64,000 nt of DNA. Origin: Ardenticatenia bacterium (GTDB taxonomy: Bacteria; Chloroflexota; Anaerolineae; Ardenticatenales; Ardenticatenaceae). Shown here piece by piece: positions 11,305 through 19,608 of this stretch. A program made the translations under genes and the position numbers. Location of the stretch: positions 30,048 through 94,047 of the forward strand of contig JAUZRY010000027.1 of the NCBI GenBank assembly GCA_030949995.1, in the 5' to 3' direction. Position 1 is the stretch's first letter. Each line of letters begins with the position of its first letter. The notes under the pieces are model-generated. The model was not told the origin of the DNA, made no database searches, and saw nothing but the letters and a program-made list of their open reading frames with translations.

Positions 11305-12991
11305 TCACATGCTGGCGTCCTGGCGACCGTCTGTTGACCTTGGGGGCTCGCTTGCGTTGTCGTCGCTCTTCCCCGTCTGTCGTTCACGCAGCACGCGGCG
11401 CATGATTTTCCCAGTGGCCGTTAGGGGCAAGGCATCCACGAACTCGATCTCGCGCGGGTACTCGTGAGCAGCCAGGCGATCCTTTACATAATTACGGATC
11501 TCTTCGGCCAAAGCCGTGTCAGGCTCATAGCCTGGCTTGAGCACGATGAACGCCTTCACGACCTCGTGGCGGACAGGATCGGGCACGCCGACCACGGCGG
11601 CCATGTTCACGGCCGGGTGCCCCATCAGGCAATCTTCGATTTCCCCTGGCCCAATGCGGTAGCCCGCACTGATGATGATGTCGTCGTTGCGGCCCACGAA
11701 GCGGATGTAGCCCTCCTCGTCCACGATACCCATGTCCCCGGTGAGCAGCCACTCTCCCAAGAACTTCTGCCGTGTGGCCTGGGGATTGTACCAATATTCC
11801 AAGAACATGACCGGGTCTGGCCGCTTGACGGCGATTTGGCCCAATGTGCCGGGTGGCAGCCGACGGCCTTGCTCGTCCACGATAGCCACCTCGTGTCCCG
11901 GCACCGGGCGTCCCATGTGACCTGGCTTGGCCGGCATGATGGCAGCACACGAGGAGACGATCATGTTACACTCGGTCTGCCCGTAGAACTCGTTTATGGT
12001 CAGCCCAAAGGTTTGGCGGCCCCATGTCAACAGCTCGGCGCCCAAGGGTTCACCGCCGCTGGCGATGGTGCGCATCTCGTACCTCCAGTATCTCCAGGGC
12101 GTGGAGACGGTGCGCATCATCTTGAGCGCCGTGGGGGGGCAAGAAGGCGTTGCGCACGTGGAGCACCGCCAGGAGCTCGAAGGCAGCTTCTGGGTCGAAC
12201 TTGCGGAAGCGCTGAGAGACGACAGTGATCCCGTGGTGCCACGCCGGCATGAGGACGTCGTAGAGCCCTCCTATCCACGCCCAGTCGGCCGGTGTCCAGA
12301 TGCGATCGTCCTGTTGTGGGAAGAAATCGTGGGACATCTCCACACCCGGCAGGTGGCCGAGCAGAGTGCGGTGGGCGTGAAGGGCTCCCTTTGGCGGGCC
12401 CGTGGTGCCCGAGGTGTAAATGATGAGTGCCGGATCGTCAGCCCTGGTGGTAACGGGCGTGAACTCTGTGGACTGATTTTTCCGCCCTTGGTGGAAGTCC
12501 ACACTACTGTGCCCACGTCCGTCCACGTTGAGGACCACGCGCAGGTGGGGCAGCTCATCCCGTAGGCGGGCCAACTTGGCGGCGCCCTCTTCGTCGGTGA
12601 TAACAGCCATGGCGCCGCTGTTCTGGAGTCGGTAGCGAAGCGCCTCAGGCCCGAAGAGGGTAAAGAGCGGTACTGCAATGGCCCCCAGTTTGTAAATGGC
12701 CACGTGGGCGTAGGCCGTCTCCGGCCGTTGGGGCAACAGAACGCCTACCCGATCGCCCCGCTCGATCCCGTGCTCGGCCAGGAGGTGTGCGGTCTGGTTG
12801 GAAAGTTGGCGGATTTCCTCAAATGTGAACTGTTCGATGTCTCCGTTTGCCTGCCTGTGGATGAGAGCCAAACGGTCAGGCGCGGCGTGAGCCCACTTGT
12901 CGCAGACATCGACGCCAATGTTGTAGTATTCGGGAATGTCCCACCGGAAGGCGTGAACCAATTCCTCGTAGGTGGACGCTGGTGGCAGCAT
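11305..12991 (-). CDS. AMP-forming acyl-CoA synthetase (one frame slip)
   Basis: This is an ANL-superfamily ligase that activates a carboxylic acid to acyl-CoA through an acyl-adenylate. It resembles medium-chain/ACSM-type synthetases, but the substrate cannot be read from sequence. Motifs are YTSGTTGPPKGALHAHR, NEFYGQTECN, the hinge GDMGIVDEEGYIRFVGRNDD and the catalytic lysine region LTATGKIMRR. The frame breaks at a 7-base G run at 12131-12137 on the plus strand; six bases restore FLPPTALKMMR. ATG 12991 has GAGGTG upstream; an ATG at 13018 is possible. A consensus promoter lies upstream at 13048-13076. Confidence 0.9.
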
Positions 12992-13047
12992 GTGGACACC
13001 TCGCTCCCCTGTTTTCACTGTGGGCCTGTGTGCACTGGGTGGAGGAA

Positions 13048-13076
13048 AGTATACGGGGCCATTGCCCGAATGTCAA
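13048..13076 (-). promoter_or_regulatory. Sigma-70 type promoter for the acyl-CoA synthetase
   Basis: On the minus strand TTGACA (13076-13071), a 17-base spacer and TATACT (13053-13048) give a near-consensus housekeeping promoter. Transcription would begin near 13041, about 50 bases before the gene. Confidence 0.7.
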
Positions 13077-13309
13077 CCGCCCATCGCCCCGCTGGGCCCC
13101 TGGACAGGCGGAGCCATTTCTCGGAACCTGTGAGGGAGAAGGTCATGGAGAGCAGGGGAGGCAGTGCCATACGCCGGATCCGAGAATGTGGCCAGCACAC
13201 GTGCTGTGCGGAAGGGTGGTTGGGTCGAGGGAACAGGCATCAGAAACGAGGTGTGAGGAGAGCTTCTACTGGGTGGAGCCCCGGAGCCTTGTGGGGAGTG
13301 TCACGGGAA
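13077..13309 (+). other. Divergent intergenic region, nothing further recognised
   Basis: This is the rest of the 318-base gap between the divergent acyl-CoA synthetase and the lipoprotein gene. An open frame runs through it in phase with the lipoprotein gene, but it encodes no recognisable or signal-like sequence. I see no convincing plus-strand promoter, RNA or repeat. Confidence 0.4.
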
Positions 13310-15244
13310 GTGAGATGGTTCTTACTTCTCCTGGTCATTGGATGTCGCCTGATGGGTGCCCCTGATGCCCCGTCACCCACAGTAGGACCTGTCAGCACGG
13401 CTTTCGAGCTGATCTTCGCCAGCGACAGGGGCGGCGCCGGCGGCCTCTACGTGTTAGATGACGATGGACAGGCGCGTCCTCTCGTGCAGAGCCCGGCCGG
13501 CGTGTGGGATCCTGCCTTGAGTCCTGACGGGTATCGGCTGGTGTACACCGATTACGCGGCCAACAACGGTGACATCGTGGTCGTGAACGCCGATGGCACT
13601 GGTCGCCAAGTGCTCACTGACCACCCTGCTGATGACTACTGGCCAGCCTGGTCTCCCGATGGCGTGGCAGTTGCCTTCGTCTCCGAACGGGATGGCGGAC
13701 AAGACCTCTACCTCGTGCGCCTGGACGAGTGTCGGCGGCCTGATCATCCCTGTCCGGCCCGACGGCTTGCCGCGTCGAGCCCTTTGGCGCTCCACAAGTA
13801 CCCTGCCTGGGCACCTGATGGGACACTCGTTTTCAGCGGTGTGGATGCTGCTGGCCTTGAGGCGCTCTACCGCCTCGATTTGGCCTCTGACGCCGTGGTC
13901 CCCCTGGTTGGCCCCGAGGGGCTTGTGAAGGGCACAATGCCCGCTGTGGGCCCGGACGGCGCAGTCGCCTTTGTCACTTGGGAGGCCCTTCCCTCCGAGC
14001 GCACGCTGGCCCTCTGGCTGCCGACAGAGCAGCAAGTGCGCAGTCTCGTCAGGGCTGGTGGATGGCTCGGTCACCCCTCGTGGACGCCTGATGGTCGGGC
14101 TGTGCTCTTCGCCATGTGGAACGGCACGAGCCACGATCTCTACGTGGTGAGCCGGGAGGGCGGGAAGCCAACGCAGCTCACTGCCAACGTGGCCTGGGAT
14201 GACACGCCCACGGCCAGGCCGGCGTCCATGGCCTCGTCGCCCGAGGTGTCTGACAGCACGGACACCCCGTCTGGCCCCCGGACGCGCGTCTGGTGGGGGG
14301 CCAACGTGGCGCGCTTCGACCAGGCGTACCTGATGCACGATCTGGGGCTCACGTGGCTCAAGGGCTTTGTGGACTGGGCTCGAGTGGAGCCGGAGCCAGG
14401 ACGCTACGAGTGGCGGGATGTGGAGCTGACGGTGCGCGAGGCGGAACGCGTAGGTGCCAAGCTGCTGTTGAGAATTCACAATGCCCCGGCCTGGGCCCGC
14501 CCGCCAGATTCACCGCCTAACACTCCACCTCAGAGCCCCGACGCCCTGGCGCATTTTGTGCGTGCGTTGGGAACCCGCTACCGAGGGCGTGTCCACGCAT
14601 ATGAGTTCTGGAACGAGCCCAACTTGGCCTTTGAGTGGGGCGGCCAGTGGCCTGAACCGGCGCGCTACGCCGAGCTGGTGAGCGCCGTGTGGTCTGCCCT
14701 GCGGGGTGTGGACGAGAAAGCCCTTCTGGTGGTGGGTGGGTTGGCAGTGACAGGTGAGGGATCTGAGTTGGCCGTTGGCGATTTGGATTATGCGCGCGCT
14801 TTCTACGCGGCCGTGGAGCCCGGTACCTTCGACGCCTTTGGCCTCCACCCCTATGGCTTTGGCCGGCCACCAGGGGCGCCGCCGGAACAGGGTTTGGGTG
14901 TACGCCGCGCAGAAGCACATCGGCGGCTCATGGTGGCTGCCGGCTTGGAGCAAGTGCCCATCTGGTTCACGGAGATGGGATGGGTGCTCGACGCGCCCGG
15001 GTGGAACTTGGGAGAGCACGAATATGGTGCGCTCCCCTTTGCGCTCCAAGCACGCTACTGGGCTGATGGCGTCACGCTCATCGAGGAGTGGCCTTGGGTT
15101 CAGGCGGCCTTCATCTTCAACCTCGACTTCAGCACGGCCCCCTGGTACCCGGCCGGGGAGCAGATGCGCTGGTACGCGCTCCTGAACCCCGACGGATCCC
15201 CTAGGCCAGCCTACACGGCCCTACGAAGCCGACTTCGGCGTTGA
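13310..15244 (+). CDS. Lipoprotein with WD40-like propeller and GH-A type glycosidase domain
   Basis: This 644-residue protein appears to be exported and lipid-anchored. A GTG start at 13310 gives a short signal peptide ending in a lipobox-like VIGC near residue 12. Residues ~30-300 hold TolB/PD40-type propeller repeats (DPALSPDGYRLVY, WPAWSPDGVAVAF, YPAWAPDGTLVF, HPSWTPDGRAVLF). Residues ~320-640 form a clan GH-A-like barrel, with YEFWNEPN giving the likely acid/base Glu and WFTEMGW the likely nucleophile Glu. It looks like an intact hydrolase (GH39/GH5-like), but the sugar substrate is unknown. A GTG at 13298 is an alternative start. Confidence 0.78.
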   Translation: MRWFLLLLVIGCRLMGAPDAPSPTVGPVSTAFELIFASDRGGAGGLYVLDDDGQARPLVQSPAGVWDPALSPDGYRLVYTDYAANNGDIVVVNADGTGRQVLTDHPADDYWPAWSPDGVAVAFVSERDGGQDLYLVRLDECRRPDHPCPARRLAASSPLALHKYPAWAPDGTLVFSGVDAAGLEALYRLDLASDAVVPLVGPEGLVKGTMPAVGPDGAVAFVTWEALPSERTLALWLPTEQQVRSLVRAGGWLGHPSWTPDGRAVLFAMWNGTSHDLYVVSREGGKPTQLTANVAWDDTPTARPASMASSPEVSDSTDTPSGPRTRVWWGANVARFDQAYLMHDLGLTWLKGFVDWARVEPEPGRYEWRDVELTVREAERVGAKLLLRIHNAPAWARPPDSPPNTPPQSPDALAHFVRALGTRYRGRVHAYEFWNEPNLAFEWGGQWPEPARYAELVSAVWSALRGVDEKALLVVGGLAVTGEGSELAVGDLDYARAFYAAVEPGTFDAFGLHPYGFGRPPGAPPEQGLGVRRAEAHRRLMVAAGLEQVPIWFTEMGWVLDAPGWNLGEHEYGALPFALQARYWADGVTLIEEWPWVQAAFIFNLDFSTAPWYPAGEQMRWYALLNPDGSPRPAYTALRSRLRR

Positions 15245-15253
15245 TGTGCTCCC

Positions 15254-15748
15254 CTACATGAGGTCGATGCCCTGGGCCAGCAGTGGTTCGTTGAGAAGGT
15301 GGGCGGTATGCCATACGTCGGCCAACGCCTCGGCTGCGGCGGCGTACTCGTCGGGCCTGAGCAGGTAGGGCATTATCCACCGGAGGTGGCGGGCCACTCT
15401 GTTGAGGAAGAGGAGGAGGTCCTGGTCGGGGTCGAAGAGGCGCACTTGTTGGTAGGCCGGCAAGACTTCTTCCAGGAGAATGCGGCCCACGAGGGCGGCG
15501 AAGCTCCACTCCTGCCGTTCGGCGGCCGCCAGAGCTTCGGCCTCGAAGGGGGCCAGAGCGTCGGCCAGGGCCTTGCCCACACCCCATCCGTAGGGCACAG
15601 CGTGGAACACGTAGGTGATCTGCTCCCGGAGTCGAGCCTCGGCCTCGGCTATAGGCGTGGGTTCTGGATCTGACCATCTCATCTCGGCCAACACGGTTCT
15701 CTCTCCCTCTCTGCCGTCCTCTTGGGGAGCTGTCAGCACTCGTGGCAT
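15254..15748 (-). CDS. Hypothetical protein, ~164 aa
   Basis: I do not recognise this family. It is a soluble, mostly alpha-helical protein rich in Ala, Leu and Glu, with no signal peptide, membrane segment or metal motif. The core EARLREQITYVFHAVPYG to the C-terminus reads like a folded domain. A promoter at 15792-15820 predicts a transcript beginning near 15785, which rules out the upstream ATG at 15802 and favours 15748. Further ATG/TTG starts at 15682 and 15691 remain possible. It converges with the lipoprotein gene, nine bases away. Confidence 0.6.
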   Translation of the reverse strand: MPRVLTAPQEDGREGERTVLAEMRWSDPEPTPIAEAEARLREQITYVFHAVPYGWGVGKALADALAPFEAEALAAAERQEWSFAALVGRILLEEVLPAYQQVRLFDPDQDLLLFLNRVARHLRWIMPYLLRPDEYAAAAEALADVWHTAHLLNEPLLAQGIDLM

Positions 15749-15791
15749 CAACGTCCTGATCTGGCCACGGGGAAATGGGTCCGCTCGGGGT

Positions 15792-15820
15792 ATGATACAC
15801 ATGAGATCCCGACGTGCAAA
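15792..15820 (-). promoter_or_regulatory. Candidate promoter for the 15.3-15.7 kb gene
   Basis: On the minus strand TTTGCA (15820-15815), a 17-base spacer and TATCAT (15797-15792) precede the hypothetical gene. The predicted start of transcription leaves about 37 bases of leader before ATG 15748. Confidence 0.5.
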
Positions 15821-15853
15821 ATGGGCACGTTGGGGGAGAAGCTCCCTATAGGG

Positions 15854-16636
15854 TCACTGCTGCCACCAGTCTTTCGCCGACCGGGGGTCCATAAAGGTGC
15901 CGTTGTCGCGGATGGCCACTTTGATTTCCTGGCCCCGAGCGCGGCCAAGGGGTTGACCGGCCCGCAGGGCAGGTAACTCCGAGCGGCCGGCAGCGTTGGC
16001 CGCCCGGTACGTGGCCAGCAGGTTGGAGTCCACGCACAGGTTTTCCAGGTGGAGGGTGTACCCGTAGACGACGTTGTCCTCGCGGGTGTACTTGATGGTC
16101 AGGCGCTCCTCTGTGGCGTAGAGCACCAGCGCCTCGTAGCCCGAGCCGATGCTCACGCCGCGCCCTGGCAGGTGGATGATTTCCCCGGGCGCGGTGGCGA
16201 GGCCCGCCAGGGTGACTTCCCACGTGCTGAGCAGGCTTCCCCGGCAGTCACAGTTCCAGTCCCAATCGTACACCTGATAGGCGGCGCTGAAGGTCGGAAT
16301 ACGTTGGTCTGTGAAGAGGCGGTAGAGTTGGGGGGCGGCCGCGTCGGTGGCCCCGCCGTAGGAGACGAGCCCGAGAAACGCGTCCGTGGGCTCGTAGCCC
16401 CGGATGGCCAAGTTGAGGTCCGGGTGTTGCTCGGCTGGCCGATCGCTTGGGGCGCCGTTGATGGAGAGGGTAGCATATGTTTCTCCCACGTCGGTGCAGG
16501 GGGGCACGTTGGTGACCAGGGGGAGAAACACCTGAACCCCGGTTTGGGCTGCGGCAGGGCGCAAGGCTGGCCGGGGAAGGGCTGTGGAGAACATCAGGAG
16601 CAGAAACACAGCCAAGAGCAGGCGCCGGCGCGTCAT
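15854..16636 (-). CDS. Secreted protein of unknown function, 260 aa
   Basis: The N-terminus MTRRRLLLAVFLLLMF followed by a small-residue stretch ending in AAAQ is a typical Sec signal peptide, so the protein should be exported. The mature part has no domain I recognise. It contains Cys residues (PPCTDVG, WNCDCRG, NLCVDS) that could form disulfides, and several Tyr-rich beta-like stretches. The phrase VFLPLVTN just after the signal resembles a motif common in secreted Chloroflexota proteins; this comparison is from memory. It lies downstream of the glg genes on the same strand, 237 bases away. Confidence 0.72.
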   Translation of the reverse strand: MTRRRLLLAVFLLLMFSTALPRPALRPAAAQTGVQVFLPLVTNVPPCTDVGETYATLSINGAPSDRPAEQHPDLNLAIRGYEPTDAFLGLVSYGGATDAAAPQLYRLFTDQRIPTFSAAYQVYDWDWNCDCRGSLLSTWEVTLAGLATAPGEIIHLPGRGVSIGSGYEALVLYATEERLTIKYTREDNVVYGYTLHLENLCVDSNLLATYRAANAAGRSELPALRAGQPLGRARGQEIKVAIRDNGTFMDPRSAKDWWQQ

Positions 16637-16873
16637 GAACGTTCACCTCGTGACAGATCCAACAGGGTTGAGGAGACGGGTTCTAGGAGGGGAAACGAAG
16701 AAAGGGAACCAAAGGAGGCAACAATGTGTGCTGTGATACCCTTGGCTCCCTTTGCGTGCCCACATTTTACACCAAAGTTCGCACAAGGGCTATAGGACTT
16801 TGATCCCATTTTGGGCCATGCTCTTGGTCACCCCCAGGGGACTATGGGCATGGGCCCTTGGTCTACTGGGGGC

Positions 16874-18139
16874 TCACGCCGGGACAGTGGTGCCGCTGGG
16901 AATCATTCGATCAGACCATGTGCGGGCCTTGACGTGGGGGCGCACGACACAATTGCGACCCAACACGCTCTCGGGAGGGATTTCGGCCCCCTTGCCCACC
17001 AGGGTGAGGCCGGTGTTAAGCACGTGAGGCATGTCGCGGTTGGGCGTGTTTTCGTCACCGCTGCCCACGTGAGCGCCCTCCCCGATGAGCACGTGTTTGT
17101 CCACAATGCACCGGTCCACCACGGCCCCAGCACGCACGTCGGCATCGGTCAAAAGGATGGAATCTTTCACGGTGGCCCCTGCGGCCACGTGGACGCCCGG
17201 GGAGATCACCGAACGGATCACCGTGCCCTCAATGCGGCATCCGTCGCTGAGCAGGCTGGTCTCCACGTGGGCATCGGGGCCCAAGAGGACGGGAGGGCGC
17301 TCCTCGCTCTTGGTGTGGACAACCCACTCCGGGTCGTGGAGTTCCAAGGCCGGGGTCTCGGCCAGCAGGGCCATGTGAGCTTCCCAGTAGGCCTGCACGG
17401 TGCCCACATCTACCCAGTAGCCGAGAAAGGTGTAGGCGTAAAGGCGCTTGCCGGCTTCCAACATGGCGGGAATTACCTCTCGGCCGAAGTCCCGGTGTGT
17501 TTGGCCCGGGCCGGTGAGCCAGTGGACCAGGAGATCTCGTGGGAAGACGTAGATGCCCATGCTGGCCAGGGTGCTGCGCGTGCGGCGCGGTTTCTCCTCA
17601 AACTGGGTCACACGGCCGTCAGGGTCGGCGGTAACCATGCCGAAACGGTGGGCCTCATAGGGGTTCACCGAGCGCACAGCAATGGTCACATCGGCCCGTT
17701 GTTCCACGTGGTAGCGCAGGAGGGGACGGTAATCCATCTTGTAGATGTGATCTCCGGCCAAGATGAGCACCAAGTCCTCGGACTGTTCCTGTACAAAGTC
17801 CAAGTGGAAGCGCACGGCATCGGCGGTGCCTTCCTGCCAGGCGCCCGTTTCACCCGGCCGGCTCAAATATGGTTGGAGGAGGTGGACACCGCCGTGGGCC
17901 CGGTCCAAGTCCCAAGGCCGACCGATGCCAATGTGTTCGTTGAGGGAGCGCGGCTGGTATTGGGTGAGCACGGCCACATTGTAGATGTCCGAGTTGACGC
18001 AGTTGGAGAGGGGGAAATCGATGATGCGGTACTTGCCCCCGAAGGGCAGTGCTGCCTCGCTGCGCACCTCGGTGAGCACGCTCAGCTCCGGGCTGGCGCC
18101 CCCCGCCAGGATCATGGCCAGAGCAACGGGAACGGACAT
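16874..18139 (-). CDS. glgD: GlgD-like ADP-glucose pyrophosphorylase paralogue, probably non-catalytic
   Basis: The 421-residue protein has the full GlgC layout: an N-terminal nucleotidyltransferase domain, with [28 protein letters not shown] and FEEKPR, followed by a left-handed beta-helix. The nucleotide-binding signature is degraded, however. Where the catalytic paralogue at 18149-19412 has [18 protein letters not shown], this one has [18 protein letters not shown], losing the GTR loop and the RxKPA lysine. That pattern matches GlgD-type regulatory subunits, although Chloroflexota use of GlgD is not something I can confirm. It starts nine bases after the glgC stop, with GAGGAGG upstream, so the two are co-transcribed. 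Confidence 0.82.
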   Translation of the reverse strand: MSVPVALAMILAGGASPELSVLTEVRSEAALPFGGKYRIIDFPLSNCVNSDIYNVAVLTQYQPRSLNEHIGIGRPWDLDRAHGGVHLLQPYLSRPGETGAWQEGTADAVRFHLDFVQEQSEDLVLILAGDHIYKMDYRPLLRYHVEQRADVTIAVRSVNPYEAHRFGMVTADPDGRVTQFEEKPRRTRSTLASMGIYVFPRDLLVHWLTGPGQTHRDFGREVIPAMLEAGKRLYAYTFLGYWVDVGTVQAYWEAHMALLAETPALELHDPEWVVHTKSEERPPVLLGPDAHVETSLLSDGCRIEGTVIRSVISPGVHVAAGATVKDSILLTDADVRAGAVVDRCIVDKHVLIGEGAHVGSGDENTPNRDMPHVLNTGLTLVGKGAEIPPESVLGRNCVVRPHVKARTWSDRMIPSGTTVPA

Positions 18140-18148
18140 GGTGCCTCC

Positions 18149-19412
18149 TCAGATGGTTTCCCCGGATGGCACTTCGTCGCCGTAGGACACGAAATCCTCT
18201 TCGTCCACGTGCGGGTGAACCACAACGTTTCGCCCTATGCGGATGTTGGGCGGAATGTGGGCTGCTTTGCCTACCACGGTGATCCCCGTGCGCAGGTGAT
18301 CTCCGTAGGTGGTGTTGGGAACGCCTACATCGTTTCCACATCCGAGCTGGACGCCCGCTCCCACGACGACCTGTTTGTCAACGATCACCCGGTCCAACAC
18401 AGCGCCCGGGCCCACCCACGTGTCGTTCATCACCACCGATTCGCGGACTACGGCGCCCGGGGAGACGTAGACGCCGGGGCCGAGGACTGAGCGTTCCACC
18501 CGGCCTCGGACGATGCACCCGTTGCAGATCATGCTGCGCGCGACGCGAGCTTGGGGGCCCAGCTTGGCCGGAGGGCGTTCGTAGCTGCGGGTGTGGACCA
18601 CCCAGGCGCGGTCGTAGAGCTGTAAGGGGGAATCAGGATCTAGCAACGCCATGCTCGTCTCCCAATACGCCTGGATGGTGCCCACGTCCACCCAATAGCC
18701 GTCGAACCGGTACGCGTAGAGACGGTATCCCTCCGCGATCATGGTGGGGATCACGTGGTGCCCAAAGTCGAGGTCTGAATATTGCTGGGCGTATCTCGGC
18801 AGACACTCGTGGAGCACGCCGGCCCGGAAGGCGTAAATGCCCATGTTCGCCAGTGTGCCCTTGTCCCGCTCCTTGGGCTTCTCGGTGAACTCCACCACGC
18901 GCCCCTGGCGGTTAACCGTCAGGATGCCGAAGCGATGGGTCTCTTCAACGGGCACGTTCATGACGGCAATGGTCACGTCGGCCTCCTTCTCCTGGTGATA
19001 GGCCAGGAGGGGGCGGTAGTCCATTTTGTAGATGTGGTCTCCTGAAAGGACCATGACCGTGTCGGCGCGCCGTTCGCTGACGTAGTCCAGATTTTGCCAC
19101 ACGGCGTCGGCCGTGCCCCGGTACCACTCCCGGTGGTCACGCGCCTGGTAGGGGGGGCAACAGGCGCACGCCGCCGCGGACGCGGTCCAAGTCCCAAGGT
19201 TTGCCGATGCCAATGTGCTCGTTGAGGGAGTGAGGGCGGTATTGGGTCAACACGGCCACGTCGAAGATGCCGGAATTGACACAGTTGGAGAGGGTGAAGT
19301 CGATGATGCGGTACTTGCCCGCGAAGGGGACGGCCGGCTTGGCTCGGCGGTCGGAGAGAACCAACAGCCGCGTGCCGGCGCCGCCGGCGAGGATCATGGC
19401 CACCACGCGCAT
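18149..19412 (-). CDS. glgC: Glucose-1-phosphate adenylyltransferase (one frame slip)
   Basis: GlgC makes ADP-glucose from ATP and glucose-1-phosphate, the committed step of glycogen synthesis. The intact signature [18 protein letters not shown], the catalytic GDHIYKMDY and the sugar-phosphate site FTEKPKE are present, followed by the beta-helix domain. The frame breaks at a 7-base G run at 19151-19157 on the plus strand; six bases restore [15 protein letters not shown]. The start at 19412 has AGGAG seven bases upstream. It is first in a two-gene operon with the GlgD-like gene. Confidence 0.92.
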
Positions 19413-19457
19413 GGCGTTGCTCCTGCGTGAAGTGCTCGCGTTTGCCCCGTTGGCGCT

Positions 19458-19487
19458 AGTATAAACCGGCCCCGGGAAGGGAGCAAA
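19458..19487 (-). promoter_or_regulatory. Candidate promoter for glgC-glgD
   Basis: On the minus strand TTTGCT (19487-19482), an 18-base spacer and TATACT (19463-19458) give a predicted start near 19451, 39 bases before glgC. In the same divergent gap a plus-strand TACAAT at 19542-19547, with a weak -35, may serve the von Willebrand gene. Confidence 0.5.
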
Positions 19488-19608
19488 CCGAAAACAGCGC
19501 GTGCTGGATACACTGGGTTCGCCCGATTGTCCACGGCTTGCTACAATGTGCTCGACAAACACTGGGCAGTGGAACATTCGACGTATTCGCCTGAGGGAGC
19601 ACCGCGTC

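Noticed and set aside
16811..18490. 559-codon plus-strand open frame antisense to the glg genes
   Set aside because: It mirrors the GlgD-like gene, which has clear motifs, ribosome site and operon context; the antisense product has no domain and repeats His/Val/Gly-rich shadow composition.
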